In this document: positions 10,915-23,260 of the stretch, one piece after another | Position numbering within the stretch: the stretch's first letter is position 1 | Layout: the number at the start of each line of letters is the position of its first letter | Origin: Liolophura sinensis | Lineage: Eukaryota > Mollusca > Polyplacophora > Chitonida > Chitonidae | NCBI RefSeq assembly: GCF_032854445.1 | Contig: NC_088295.1 | Span: 55,099,249-55,163,248, forward strand | Direction of reading: 5' to 3' | Length of the DNA stretch: 64,000 nucleotides | Notes under the pieces: generated by a model | What the model saw: only the letters and a program-made list of their open reading frames with translations | Told to the model about the DNA's origin: nothing | Databases searched by the model: none | Program-made: the position numbers and the translations under genes

Positions 10915-13900
10915 TTAGTTAATCCAGGCGTAAGAGAAAAAATTATTTTTAAACCAATAATCACAGAATTCCGAGTTGAATCCTGTGCTAACTTCTGTGC
11001 TGGTGTTCAAGATGGCAACTGAAGAAGGGTACGGCTTCCAGGAACTGGTTTTCACTGAGCCTGTGCGGACGAAATTCAACATCTCCTGAGTTATCGTCTG
11101 TTTAAATGCTTCATCCGATGCGCTAGGCTTTTCGATGTAATGAGGAATGACTCCACTGAACGCAATATAATCCCACATATGAAAGGCGTATTTGGATGCA
11201 AAGGGTACTCCAATGGCGTTCACTGGCTTTGATGGCTGCGATGTAACGACGTAGCGCCATACATTGGACTTGAACGATTCCGCTGCACGCGCAGTCATGA
11301 CGTCATTGGGGCACGTAACTCGGAGATCGGATCCGAGGGACGTAAAGGCGAACTCGGGCGTGTAATTGGCACTCGGTGGGTACATGGCTAATGCCCTGGT
11401 CGAGACGTCCTCGCCGAAGGTATCCAGCCTTTTGTGGACGTGGTTGGTGTAGTCATCCCATGTCCACGATTTGAGATCGGGAGGCGTGGGCAAGAAATCC
11501 AACTCCTGCGCTGTGGTGCCTGGCAAAAACGGGAACAGGAACACAATTATCAAGCGTAAACTCTTAATAATAAAGTCGATATTCTCCAAATGAACACATA
11601 CACTCAAAAAATTAATGTTAATTTTTTAATTTTTAATTTTAATTTTTTTTAGAAAGTCTGTTGTGTAAGTGATGCTAGAATGTATTCTGTTATTATAATA
11701 TAATGCTGTGTCATATTCAACATAATATCCTGTCAGTGTAAAGGAATCTTTACGTCGAATGTGTGTTATATTTAACAGAATGACATCTAGCAATAGCAGA
11801 GTACATTCTAGCATCACGCAAACAACAGACTTTCTGTTAAAATTACAGTACGTCGTATCGACTCATTGATTGTCGTATCGACTCCACTAGTCGAACAAAA
11901 ACAATGTTTCATATATGATTTACAAAAAAATATAGAGCATGCCTTTCTTTCTGTTGACTGTTCGACTGTTTCGGACGACAAAATCGAACCGTGTGACAGC
12001 GGCTTCATGAAATAGAGCTTGTCTTATTTTCAATTTATCAAGTGTGACGAGTCTGTATTATAAATCGCTGGTGGTGTTACAAAATGAAAAGTATCGTTGT
12101 ACTATACATAGAGACATGTTTTATTATGTTGGACTCGAAGCAAGGAAATTCAAAAAGATTGACAATTTTAAAGTATGATATAATTTATATGACTCGACTT
12201 GGGATTAAAGCCTGCTTGTTACTCACCAGAATTCTCTGAATAAATAATGTATGTATACATGTATGTTTGCCGAATGAAAGTGGTTTTAACAGTTAGAAGA
12301 GAAGACTGAAAAATAACCAAGACGTAATATCCACAGTATGGGTAGCCAACTTCACCGGTTATTAACCGCTATGAATTGATTTATCTATTAACTCGTTTTC
12401 TGGTTTGACCAGACAAACCGCCTCACTTATACTTTATAAAACCGAAACCGAAACAGGCGGAGATTGAATTGCGCATGGTCATGCAATTGACTGGTTCATG
12501 TTCAGACGTTAACAGAGGTTAATATCCAGACGAAACTGACTCTCTACATTCTTCTATAATCATGTTTCTTTCTACAGTATCGAAATACTAAAAGTTTTTT
12601 GACCAACTGAAAAGGGCTTGAGGTAACATCAAAGACGCATGGAAAGTCCTATCAGCTCGCCACCAAAGCAGTAAAATGCTACGTAACGACATCGCACAGA
12701 AAGGACAGTCAAGTATAAAAGTTTATCCTCTAGGGCAAACAGTTACGGCTGTCTAGGAGAACTGTTTTCAGCTAGGTATATAGTTATTCTAACTCCATGA
12801 ACTCACCTATTATTGTTGGAACATCTACGCCTTCCCCAGCTTTCCATGCATCGAAAGGAGCTTTTGGTAACACAACTCCTGCAATTGACGGAAACCAGCT
12901 TTAAGCGACAGGATATTAATGACACACACGTGGCCGGGTGATAAGAGCGCTAGCACAGCACAAAGATTCAGGAGACTCTCACCGAGATGATCTCTGAGAG
13001 TCCAGGTCTGTGATCGTACGTGGAATTAAAGGCCTGTCAGCAACCATGGTTGTGGGTATCTCCCGAGCTCACGGTTTCCTCCCATCATAATGCTGGTCCC
13101 GCCGTTAAAGTGAATATTTTTGTGTACAGCGTAAAACATCAATGAAAGATGTAAATAAATTAATAAAAAAAATAGTGCAAATAATGGTCAACTTTGTTTC
13201 AGGAGGCTTACATCACGATCACTTTATCTATACTAGAACTTTTCATATCGCTAAATTTTATACATAAAATGCGTCAAGGGAGCACGTTATTGATTGTCTT
13301 GAAAATTCTACAGACTGATATACATGCATGTATTAGTAATTTTAATGTATTAATTAGTAATGCATTCACAAAATTTCGATTTTTAAAATTCATTTTTTTA
13401 AAGCTGATTTTCTCGTACAATAAAGGCGCTGTCTTATGACCCTTCGTCATAGACAATGTCATTTCCGGAGAAGGTTGTAAAGAAATGAAACTAAGGCTAT
13501 TGAAAATAGGTATAATACGATTGGTTCCTTCTTTGTGGTTAGACTGACTTGTTTCCAGCCCGGGGCTCTTTTGGATTGGCGCTACTGAGAGAAAAGACCA
13601 GACCGCCGATTACTTTTATATTCTAGTTTTTTCAGTCTGAAGGCTACAAACAATTATAGTTACCATCAACAACAGCCACGGCTCCGTCAAAAACATTCTT
13701 CACCGGAAGGTCTCCTTGATCCTCCATGGCCCAGAATGGATACTCGTACCAGGGCACTGCTCCCAGCACCGCTCGTGGACTCATAGCCCTAAGACAGGCC
13801 GTGTCCGAACAGCCCGTCTTCCGGAGAAACGCCAGGTTGTCCCTTGACGCATCGCTCAGGGTTTTGTTCAGGATGGGAGAGGCGCTGAGGAGCCAGGCTT

Positions 13901-16105
13901 TCTGGAACAGACCTTTGGCCATTGGGGAGGCCAAGAGAGCAAATATACTGGTTCCTCCGGAGCTTTGGCCAAATACAGTTACCTGGAAAAAGGACAGAAA
14001 AACAAAGTTGTGTTGTTCACTGTTCAATTTATTTTTATCAGTATATAGTCACCATTAAATGCTACTTTTTGGAAGGTCCAAGTAGGAAGTTCTCCAGATT
14101 TCAATATAATATACCGAAATATTGAGTCAAAATGAGTGTGTCGTCTTTCGGGGTTACACTACTTGTATTGCATATAACAAGGTAAAGCAATCAGTGAACC
14201 ACGAGTTTTCATATTATATGATCAAGCAGGTTCTTATTACATCTATTTTGGAATTTCCAATGTCCTTTTTATTGTTGCTATTCACCTTTTAATTAATTAT
14301 AATTGTGTTTGTAAAATAATATAAAATAAACCTATGGTAAATAAAAACCTATATAACGTTGGAGACCATTGATCACATTTGCCATTTAGAAATTTGTTAC
14401 ATGTACTATTTATAAACTCGGAAGATCAAATATGACCATCATTAATCCAGCACAAAACCCCATATAAGTCACCCAATAACAAATATACCTGTTTAGGGTC
14501 TCCCCCAAACTGTATGATATTGTCCCTGACCCATTCCAGAGCCAGGATCTGGTCCCGGAAACCGTAGTTGCCGGAGGATCTGGAGCTGGACTCCGCTGAC
14601 AGAATGTCCAAAGCCATAAAGCCCATGGCGTTAAGGCGGTAGTTCATGCTGACGTACACAACGTTAGTGCTTCGTGTAAGGTTGACGCTGGGACTGTACC
14701 ACGGCCAACTGCCGCTGAGGAAGAGCAGAAATCCACCATGGATCCAAACCATCACAGGTAAGTTGGCAGTCTTTTCCAAAGTTGGCGTCCAAACGTTGAC
14801 GTACAAACAATCTTCACTGCCGGCATATTCGTGAAAGTTGCCCAGCTTGGGTTGCCAGCAGTAGGACGAAAATTCGGTGGCGTTGTAGACGCCCTCCCAG
14901 CAAGTGTTGGCGTCCTGGGAACGCGGAACGGGCGGCCGCCAGCGTCGCGGGCCCGTTGGTGGCAGGGCGTAGGGGATTCCCTTGAACACACTGATCCCAT
15001 TGTTGTTAATTCCTCTAACTTGGCCGCATTTGGTGTTCACGACCGGATCGTCGGAGGTCTCCGGTTCGAGCAGAAAGCCACTCACCACTTGTAGTATGTT
15101 GTGGCTATAAAAGCCCAAGTACACAGCCAAAAGTACACACAGCGCCATAAATACTGCTGACATCACGCCCCACTGCGCTGACGACTTCTGCTCAGATTTG
15201 CCCGAGTAACGCCCTCCCTTGCGATTTCCTGTTCAATATAATGTAACAATAATGTAATGAGTATTTTTTAACTGATCGGGTAAACCAAAATAGGAAACAT
15301 GTTCCGTAACTTGGTGTTGTTTACTACATGAATTAAGCATCTTATTACAGCGTCGCATTTATAGTGACTTCGGGCGCATGTGCTAGCAGGACACGTAATT
15401 CCCAGGGTATGAGAGGTTGTGACCAGCCTGTCAACACGTGTTCTAGCGACCTACATCTATGCACCTTGTTCTATATTTTATACTAGGCTTAACATATAAT
15501 TTAGGTCCATCTCACCCCTGGATGGCCACAGGGATAATCTGTCATTTCAGTATTTTTTGTCACGTATAATATAGCACAGCTGAAGTGCAAGCCTGGATTA
15601 TGTTCTGCATGTACGTAGGCATGGAATCGTCGTTCAGGGCCAGCAAAGTGCTCCCGCCACTGATTTCGTCATTAAGTTCGTTTGAAATGTGCTGTAAATT
15701 GACGCGTTATAATATATTATAGCTAGAAGAGAGTGGGAAATGGTGAAATCCTTTGAAGCGAAATGTATTCAATGCAGGCAATGCGTATTATTATTGTATG
15801 TGTAGCACTTTGCAAATTATATACTTGCACTGGTAAATACATTGCCAACACAATCCAGGTAGGTCATTCACATCGCTTACAGGTGCTAACGGCATACTCT
15901 CAGGCTAAACGCTGTGTTTTCATCGAGCGCTTAATATAATAATATGAGGGTCATGGCCGTGGCTCTAACGAAATACGCTTATCTTACTTCGTGCTTGGTC
16001 CAGTTTACGTTAGTTTGGGATGAAAATACTTCTATATCACGTTTAAGGCAGATCTTTTAGAGTGAAAATTCACACCTTGAACTTACCTGTGCGCTTCCCT
16101 GACAT
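10915..16105 (-). CDS. Type II membrane carboxylesterase (cholinesterase-like alpha/beta hydrolase), 5 exons, 584 aa
   Basis: Exons in transcript order are 16105-16087, 15228-14489, 13982-13664, 12878-12807 and 11519-10915. All introns are GT-AG, the phases match and the total is 1,755 nt ending in TAA. The family hydrolyses carboxyl esters. The first exon codes only six residues and one base (MSGKRT). Residues 1-26 are basic and polar, and about 28-46 form one hydrophobic segment, so a signal anchor with the catalytic domain outside the cytosol or in the ER lumen is likely. Family marks are SEDCLYVNVW, the nucleophile elbow GQSSG (Ser260), AQELD (Glu389) and YAFHMWD (His497). Triad spacing resembles cholinesterases. 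The oxyanion stretch reads IHGGF with one Gly fewer than the usual HGGG. A diverged SINE lies in the third intron and a MITE in the fourth. Neuroligin-type or neurotactin-type adhesion proteins are alternatives, but those usually lack the triad. The substrate is unknown. Confidence 0.88.
11602..11846 (-). mobile_element. MITE, copy 1, in the last intron of the esterase gene
   Basis: Inverted termini at 11651-11684 and 11802-11835 match closely (GTGATGCTAGAATGTA is perfect, as is AGAAAGTCTGTTGT). On the minus strand the body shares ACAGGATATTATGTTGAATA and the following bases with the copy at 43586-43782. No coding capacity. It lies about 80 bp upstream of the last esterase exon. Confidence 0.7.
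12930..13172 (+). mobile_element. Diverged SINE-A in the third esterase intron
   Basis: Head (GGTGATAAGAGCGCTAGC), centre (CGGTTTCCTCCCATCATAAT) and tail (GTACAGCGTAAAACATCAAT) are recognisable in the right order. The copy is much diverged. Confidence 0.6.
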
Positions 16106-16290
16106 CACGATACCTGTGCTGTAAACCTGTGTCTTATGACTGACCTTCCTTGCCTCGTTTTTCAGAGAGTTGCCTGCTCATATAAAACTCTCTTAATCAC
16201 AGATGAATATTTACACAGTCTTGACAAACTTGTTGTATTTCTTCTGTCGTTTAAATCTCGACATGCTTTACAGAGACTCTGTAGGAGAAG

Positions 16291-16301
16291 GGCTATATAT
16301 A
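16291..16301 (-). promoter_or_regulatory. Possible TATA box of the esterase gene
   Basis: On the minus strand this reads TATATATAGCC, about 190 bp upstream of the esterase start codon at 16105. A TATA box here would imply a 5' UTR of roughly 160 nt. The surrounding DNA is AT-rich, so chance occurrence is quite possible. Confidence 0.25.
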
Positions 16302-16838
16302 CCGTATATCGTTTAATCATCCGTACACTTGTACAGTTGTACTTCTCCAACAGGGCTTGAAGAGGCTAAAGGCAAAAGAGAGTGGGGGCTATAACATCTT
16401 CTAGAATGTTTTTACATATCTGTCCTACATTGCTATTTTGCTTCCTTTTAAACGACACGTTATTAAATTTATAGGGACTGCATTTATAATGCGGTATAAA
16501 TGCATAATTATTCCCCACGCTGGTATATAAAATTGGAGAGCACTCCGACTCTTTAAATCGTTGCCTCGGCGAAATATACAAAACCCCCCCACTACACTAC
16601 CGCAAAGCCGCCCTCGACCGCATGAGGGACTCTGCTGGGCAATATTGCAGCTCAAAAGGAAAACAGACAATTTGTTTACTGCATAAGATTGGTGAAAAAT
16701 TGTTGAAAGATAACTGATGCTGGCTTTGAATAATAAGCAAAATGTATAATGAATTGGTGCATTGCACAAGGCCATGCCGTGCATATGATTTCATCCAAAT
16801 CGGTACAATCCCCTTTTGTATATATAAAGTTACAGAGA

Positions 16839-16880
16839 TAGACAGGCGGACAGACAGGCAGACAGACAGACAGACAAACA
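16839..16880 (+). repeat. (GACA)n microsatellite
   Basis: Tandem GACA/GACG tetramers, imperfect. Confidence 0.85.
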
Positions 16881-17712
16881 AACGGATAAATAGATAAATG
16901 GCGAAGGTAATGTGAATCAAACAGATTAAGACGTTTTCAAAGAAACAAATAAAAACAAATACAAACTAACGGTGAAAATTCAAATATAAGTTACAGTATG
17001 AATCAAACAGGTTAAAACGTTTTCATTATGTGAATATAAGCAAATATGAACTACATATGAACAAAAGTAAGTGGCAGTCTATGAAAACGCGATATAAATT
17101 ACCGTTAATTTGCTCTAAAATGATGTTTCCCGATGTTCAAATTAATGTAATATTTCTTTCTCTGGTTATATAGTGAACGAAGTGCGTTTTAATAGCGGAA
17201 ATAAGATACGTGCATATACGTGTTTTTTTAAGGTCTATGTACTTTCTTGGTCTGTGATTTTGTTTATGACGCCAGCACACGATTAATTACGTGGTTTATT
17301 CATTTACCTTTTTATACATTTTGTGGTTTCAGTCTCGTGCTTACATAGATACCGGGGATTTCGTAAATTTCCTCGCTCCCATTGATCGTAAGCGCCTTGA
17401 TTGTGTTTGTTGGTTTCCTCTACCTATAAAATTGACCGTCATTGTATACACAGACGACTGTCAAGTAACAAGTATATGAATATTTCTTTCTGAATCTGAG
17501 CGAAGGAACGCACTGTTCCGCGTCAGGGTATAGACCCTATATAGCATGTGCTGCCATCTATCTTGTCATTTTAGGCGTCCAAGCAGATATTCGTATGCCA
17601 ATCCTCAACAATAATTTACTTTCCATGAAGGCCACTAAATCACCAGATTAATTTCCAAAACAGCGTTCAACACAAACCACCAAGTAACTAAGAAATTATA
17701 TACATTTATGTA

Positions 17713-17770
17713 TCCTTGGGGTGTTACGATTTTTAGACTTAACAGATTTTCAGTCATATGACGACGAGGA
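17713..17770 (-). mobile_element. SINE-B tail fragment
   Basis: CTTGGGGTGTTACG and TTTTCAGTCATATGACGACG match the antisense SINE-B 3' end. Confidence 0.45.
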
Positions 17771-18756
17771 CTGTATAAGATAGTATATATAAAGTCAGAT
17801 ATCAGAATGGACTCATGTGAGGAGTCGAGGTCAACAGTTTTCATTGATACCGGAAAGACGCAAAGAATGCTGCAGTTACATTGTAAGTTCAATCAGTATC
17901 CAAATTGCATAGGAGCTAGGAACATATATCTCAGTTGTCGACCAATGACCAATTACCTAACGGGTGCGGTGATAGTGACGCTCCAGGTGAATGAGCCAGC
18001 TATGGCCCTAAAGGGTAGAAGGGAGCTGTATAGTTTGGGTCAACTACATGGAGAAATTTGGAGGTCATGCATCGAGTTTGGCTTGACAACCTCAAATGAA
18101 TGGTTCTAGCATTTTAAATTGCAGAGACAAAGGGAGCCTGTAAGCCCATTTAATAATCCCAGAAAAAACAGTTATATGCTATACTGACAAATACTTTGAA
18201 TCAAAGTATTAAATTCGAACAATGTTTATATATTTATTTTTTATATCTGTAGATTATCATATAATGGCCTAAACCGCTACTTTAAAATTTATGTAAATGC
18301 TCTGGTCAAACGTTGCAAAAATGCATGTGTTGCCTAATTACATGGAAAAGTAAGCGGTCCCACTGCCCGCTTGAACTCATTGCCTGAAAACATTGCTTCA
18401 ACAGTTTGTGTTTTTTGAGAAGGATTAATGGCAATGGTTCGAATGGGAATTATTTTTAACCGCATTAGAAATAATTGTTGTTGTTGTTGTTTGGGGGTTG
18501 GGGGGGGGGCGGTTGGTGGATAGACAATCCAATTTAATTAAATTGAAAGTTGAATTGTCGTCAAAGGAGCTGTCCATAGATCGGTAAAGCAAAACACGGC
18601 CAATCTTCATCAAAATCAGATATTCGTGAGTCGGCACATGTTTTGTCAAGATTGTGAAATTAGTCAGGTGACGAGTTAATCGTTTTCTCCTGGGTCAAGT
18701 ATGAAAATATAGTGACCAGTTAAATCTCCAAAATTCTTTTCATTGTTTTGTGTATT

Positions 18757-18978
18757 TGATTGCGGTTAAACATCGTGCTCATAATATTTCACACGTACAC
18801 GATAGCCAGCATTATAGTGAGAGGTAACCAGACAGAACCCGAGGGAAAACAATGACCATCCGTAGGTTGCTGACAGAACCTTCCCACGCACGAGCGAAGT
18901 GGAGCCATCATGAGATGGGCTTGATCTCAACGATCGCATTTGTCAGAGGCTTCTGCGATATCAATCCACGAGGACACG
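18757..18978 (-). mobile_element. SINE-A copy, diverged
   Basis: Antisense order of tail (ATATTTCACACGTACACGAT), centre (AGCCAGCATTATAGTG, GACCATCCGTAGGTTGCTGA) and head (TCAGAGGCTTCTG) is kept. Confidence 0.6.
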
Positions 18979-19130
18979 GGGACCCCTGATTATTTCTAAG
19001 TTGAGGTTTAACAAGAATATAAACACTCATTTCTTCCTAGCTTACACTTATGAAATCATTATGCCCAATTAGCGAGGTTCGTGGGAAAAGCAAATAAAAC
19101 TCTTAACACAAATTACTTTGTGTTACTTTG

Positions 19131-19131
<1 letters not shown>

Positions 19132-19180
<49 letters not shown>

Positions 19181-19181
19181 G
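19132..19181 (+). repeat. (CA)n(TA)n microsatellite
   Basis: An uninterrupted CA run is followed by a TA run. Confidence 0.95.
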
Positions 19182-20046
19182 AACTTTACCAAGTCATTTT
19201 GCTTTTTTGTTTCATTTTGCTTCCATTAATTAATAATTTAAGTTATTCAAGTACATGACTGGTGTTTTTTCTTTCTTCCTAGCATGATAATAATATCTTC
19301 CGTCGATTATTGAACATAAATAGTCATCACTTGTCTATCACAAGTTTGTTGGATATAACAATCACGAAGAATGCGTAGTTCTCTCTAGGATTATTCAAAT
19401 AAAGCGACTCTACACTTATCTTTTCACTCAATGATATTCTGGTATTGCTGGCAGAAATATGACATGAGAATAGACTGCTGGTTAATTTCGTCATATAGAG
19501 AAATCACCAGGGACTAGAACCATTAATTGGGTGGTCACATCCTCACGTACATCCCTAAAGACGTTGAACATACGAGGCAATAATCGAGGTCTAGCTACAG
19601 GGAGACGACTCTGTCTCACACTTAGGCCAGGCTGTGTATGGTTTGTGGTATTAACTTTTGAACTCAGAATTTCACGACAAAATTCTCACCACAATATCGC
19701 TACAACATTGCTGATGAAAAGGAATTTTAAACAATTATTTTGGAGGTATATTTTATATACTTTGACTGCCCATAAACTTTTTGCATCTTTGCACATGAAG
19801 AAAGTTAAGAGCATTTTTTGTACCTTTACATGTTATAGTTTCAAGTATCATTTCATAATCATTCATTCGTTTAAGAATTCGTTAAAGATTATCGTTTGAG
19901 TTCAAATGTAAAACAAAAATTAATTTGGTTACAAGTTACAATTTTAGTGCATTAAAATGTTGTAAAGTTAAATCTCTGAGTTAAATCTAAGACAGCTTCG
20001 TGATCACGAGGCCAGTTATCCATGATGTGAACTGTGGTCATGAGCA

Positions 20047-21177
20047 CTAAAGTGGTCCAGTGTTACTGAACGGTTTAAACAGCCATGATGGCAAAGTGTG
20101 CTCCGTTAAGAGATGACGACTGGACCCTGGCAGATTTATCAGAACGGTAAGCCACACATTAACCATATGTTCACTGCTCGGTATATTCAGACAGCCATCA
20201 GGGAACAGGTAAGGTCTATTCTTCCCATCACTGTATGCCTGCCAACAGTTTTCGGTACTTTCCGGGACTAGCGGGACGATGTTGCGCCATGTGATATTCA
20301 GAAACTCTGGCACGAGTCCATACAAATACACATCGTCTATCCAGAAAAACGGAGTGGATGAAACTTTGTTTAACACCAGTTTTATCAAGTCTGGCGTGAT
20401 GAGGACAAGATATCCTCGGCAGTACGTAGGGTACGCCGTCCGTCCGGACAGCTCTCCCGGCAGTATCGCCCATTTGTCGCCTTTCTTTCGTCGGATGCGC
20501 CCCTTTCTTACCACCTCGCACATCATTTGGCGCGGCTGGCGCCGCAATACAGGCAGACGCCATTGCACGAGCTTGAACATGTTCACGAACATATCGTCGT
20601 CGGCCTTAAGGACAATCTGCGCATGACTGCAGAACTCGTATATCCACTGGAACGCCATGACCGCCTTGTAAGTGATGTTCCGGTACGTGTCCAAAAAGTT
20701 TCCTTGGACTAGATCATTGTGTTGCTCACTTTCTGACTGAAGGAAACTCTGTAGTGCCTTGTCTTTCGGTCTGCCAACAAAGAACACTGTCCTCATTGTA
20801 AAGGTTTTATAATGCACTGGATTTGCCCAAGTTTGGCGAATACCGAGTCGCTTGTTGAAGTTCTCAATGGCCGTGTGTATGATCACAATAAAGGTAAGGT
20901 TCTTTTCGGAAGAGCACATGAATGGATTGTTCAAGAGGTACTTAGAAGTAAACAGTGACGATTTTCCCATTGTTGATACTGCCTTTGAAGTCACGTTTCT
21001 AACAGCGATTTGCTTTGTAATGTTTTCTATGGATGATAATATTTTAAGTTGCTTTGCCTGATGATCCACAATATCCGTGAAATGTAGATAATGATTTACT
21101 ACACCAAGGGATAAATAAATAACTGCACAGCACATAACTCCGAGGGCGAGCAGTGTCTTTGGCTTGAAGCGAGCCAT
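20047..21177 (-). CDS. GT31 family beta-1,3-glycosyltransferase (beta-1,3-galactosyltransferase-like), single exon, 376 aa
   Basis: The product is a Golgi-type enzyme expected to transfer Gal or GlcNAc in beta-1,3 linkage onto glycan acceptors. The ATG at 21177 (MARFKPK) is the first ATG in the open frame and has G at -3 and +4. The frame stays open further upstream, but without an ATG. Residues 8-30 are a hydrophobic signal anchor, followed by a stem with several N-glycosylation sequons. GT31 motifs appear in order: RLGIRQTWAN, FFVG, DTYRNITYKAV, KADDDMFVN with the metal-binding DDD at 193-195, YPTYCRGY and IDDVYLYG (usually EDVY). Cysteines sit at usual GT31 positions. Length is typical. 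No intron breaks the coding region, as in many animal B3GALT genes. The donor and acceptor sugars cannot be told from sequence, and B3GNT activity is possible. There is no functional link to the neighbours. Confidence 0.9.
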   Translation of the reverse strand: MARFKPKTLLALGVMCCAVIYLSLGVVNHYLHFTDIVDHQAKQLKILSSIENITKQIAVRNVTSKAVSTMGKSSLFTSKYLLNNPFMCSSEKNLTFIVIIHTAIENFNKRLGIRQTWANPVHYKTFTMRTVFFVGRPKDKALQSFLQSESEQHNDLVQGNFLDTYRNITYKAVMAFQWIYEFCSHAQIVLKADDDMFVNMFKLVQWRLPVLRRQPRQMMCEVVRKGRIRRKKGDKWAILPGELSGRTAYPTYCRGYLVLITPDLIKLVLNKVSSTPFFWIDDVYLYGLVPEFLNITWRNIVPLVPESTENCWQAYSDGKNRPYLFPDGCLNIPSSEHMVNVWLTVLINLPGSSRHLLTEHTLPSWLFKPFSNTGPL

Positions 21178-22988
21178 CTCGAAACTTCCCACGGGTGAGG
21201 ATGAGTTTAAGAAAAGACAGCAAGTCTTAAATTTGACCTGTTTCCCCTGATCCAACGCCAGCTTTAGAGACGGAACCTAATCGTCTGAAGACTTGAACCA
21301 TTCGTAGTCCGCTTTGAACCAACTGCCTTTGCCAAAAGTCCAGTAAAACACAATTGGAGTCCGCTTGAAATCATGTGCATATGGGTGTTTGGGTTAAAAT
21401 CTGAAAATATAGAATTTCGATATTATCATCGTTAGACATACTTGTTTAAAACAAAGAGATATCACACATATACGTGTTAAAGTGGTCCTGAACCAATCGA
21501 GTGGTTTTAATACCGAGGGATAAATGAGCAATTAGACAAGCTGAAATACCTATACCTGGGAAATATAAAAGATAAAAATTCTAAAATATCCCATTGACCT
21601 AGGAGTGAAGTATGACAACTTTCAGAGAACACTCATGCAACCTAAACTGTATCATATCCACCACGTGATCAAGAGAACCGCTGAGTAAATACTTTAACTG
21701 TCTGCTTAAAACTGTGCGGTACATGTTTTGACACGTTAAACCGTGAACTTACTGCCAAACGTAAAGCTGCCAAGGGCTACTTTGCGTTCATTAATTGAGA
21801 ACTAATTTATCATTCATATGTCTCATCTAAGGAGTTGTATTCCAGTTCTTAACAGCATTGTTCTCAAACGTCTCACGCTGAGTAGCTTGTACGCGGAGAT
21901 TGAAGAAGCTTATATAGATACTTACAGCAGACATTCCCAAGCTGGGGAAATATATAGCACGAGCTAAAATGTCGCCAAAATAAACACCTATACGCGTCGG
22001 GATTCCTTAAAGTAAACCAATGCCATATTAAAAAGTAAATTAAAATAAATAAATAAATAAATAAATACCTTGCATTGACTCAAAAGCCACACGTATTTTA
22101 ATATTCACAGTGAACAAACTGAATACTAAAACAAAGTTGCTTTACATTAATCGCATACCTTGTGTTCCAGAATCATCTGTATCAGACGGGATCACGGGAT
22201 AGACAAGCAATAAGCGAATTCCGTCCTTTGCCATTTGATAAAGATATGTAATAGGTCAACCCTATTTGGTATTAAACATGCATGAACATTTTAAATGAAA
22301 ACTGTCCTTAACTTTGATCAGAAAATGGCTATACGAACAGAAGGGAATAGCGTAACCTAACAATGACACGTAGTCATAAGCTATACCGGTTCCTTAGTTC
22401 ACCTGATGTACATGTATTTGTTTTCTGTCGTGGGCCAATATCAAGTACCTGCCAAACGATACCTCGAAAGCTGACAGTACATGCAATGGATTGACATGCA
22501 CGCTGTCTACATATACACAAAGGTATTTCAGCTGCACTACTGTACGTCAGCTTGTCCGTATTCTATATTTGTACAGATGACAGATGCCCGTGGGGTGGAT
22601 AGAGAGAACATTTATCAATTAACCGATTTATCATATAGATTAAAGAAAGGCGAGAATGAGGGTGGGCATCGCAGTGGGTGCGGGCGAGGGCGTGGATACG
22701 TGGGTCCGGGTTGGTTGTGTTTCAGTGAGCTAACATTTCCCGCGCAATGGCGACTCGGGCCCAAGCGAAGCAGACAACTCTCTTGTACTACGTAATGTCA
22801 GTTAGCCTACAAATCGTCATCACAAAGGCAGGAGTAAACTACAAGCTGTACAGTTTAAGTTTGAATTAGTTTAGAGAAGAAAGGCAGTACCATTCTGACT
22901 ACTTGGACACAGGTGTGGGTTCAGTCCCAGCGTCGGGCTTGGGTCACTGACTATCACCAATCATAGCATACACATTGAACTCAACGCT
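21178..22988. other. Upstream region of the glycosyltransferase; no recognised gene
   Basis: The transcription start and any 5' UTR exon of the glycosyltransferase must lie here, but cannot be placed. A short AAATAAATAAATA run is at about 22048-22067. Confidence 0.4.
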
Positions 22989-23260
22989 TTGGTAGCCTTA
23001 TGGTAAGAGCGTTCGACTCGAAGTCTTGAGACCTGAGATCAAACCCGGACAGTGTCATACCTTTTTTGACAGACGGCCTGACCATCACTGCGATGTGCAT
23101 ATCTGTACGTCACACGTGCAAGGGTGAGTTCGTTAGTAACTTGCCAAACGCCGGCTGTTTACCCCCGGTTGTTTCCTCCAGTCATAAGCTTACCACCATC
23201 GTATGATTGGAAAATGTTCAAGAATATTGCGTTAATCAACGATCTAGTAGACAAATAAAT
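22989..23260 (+). mobile_element. SINE-C, near full length
   Basis: The head TAGCCTTATGGTAAGAGCGT and GAGATCAAACCCGG resemble tRNA A and B boxes. The body shares TAACTTGCCAAACGCCG and GTTTCCTCCAGTCATAA with other copies and SINE-A centres. The tail ends GTTAATCAAC and ACAAATAAAT. Confidence 0.65.

Larger units (their letters stand above)
16302..20046. other. Esterase upstream region to glycosyltransferase 3' side; repeats only
   Basis: Apart from the listed SINE fragments and microsatellites nothing was recognised. Open frames reach about 120 codons but lack any family motif, and several overlap simple sequence. Confidence 0.5.
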
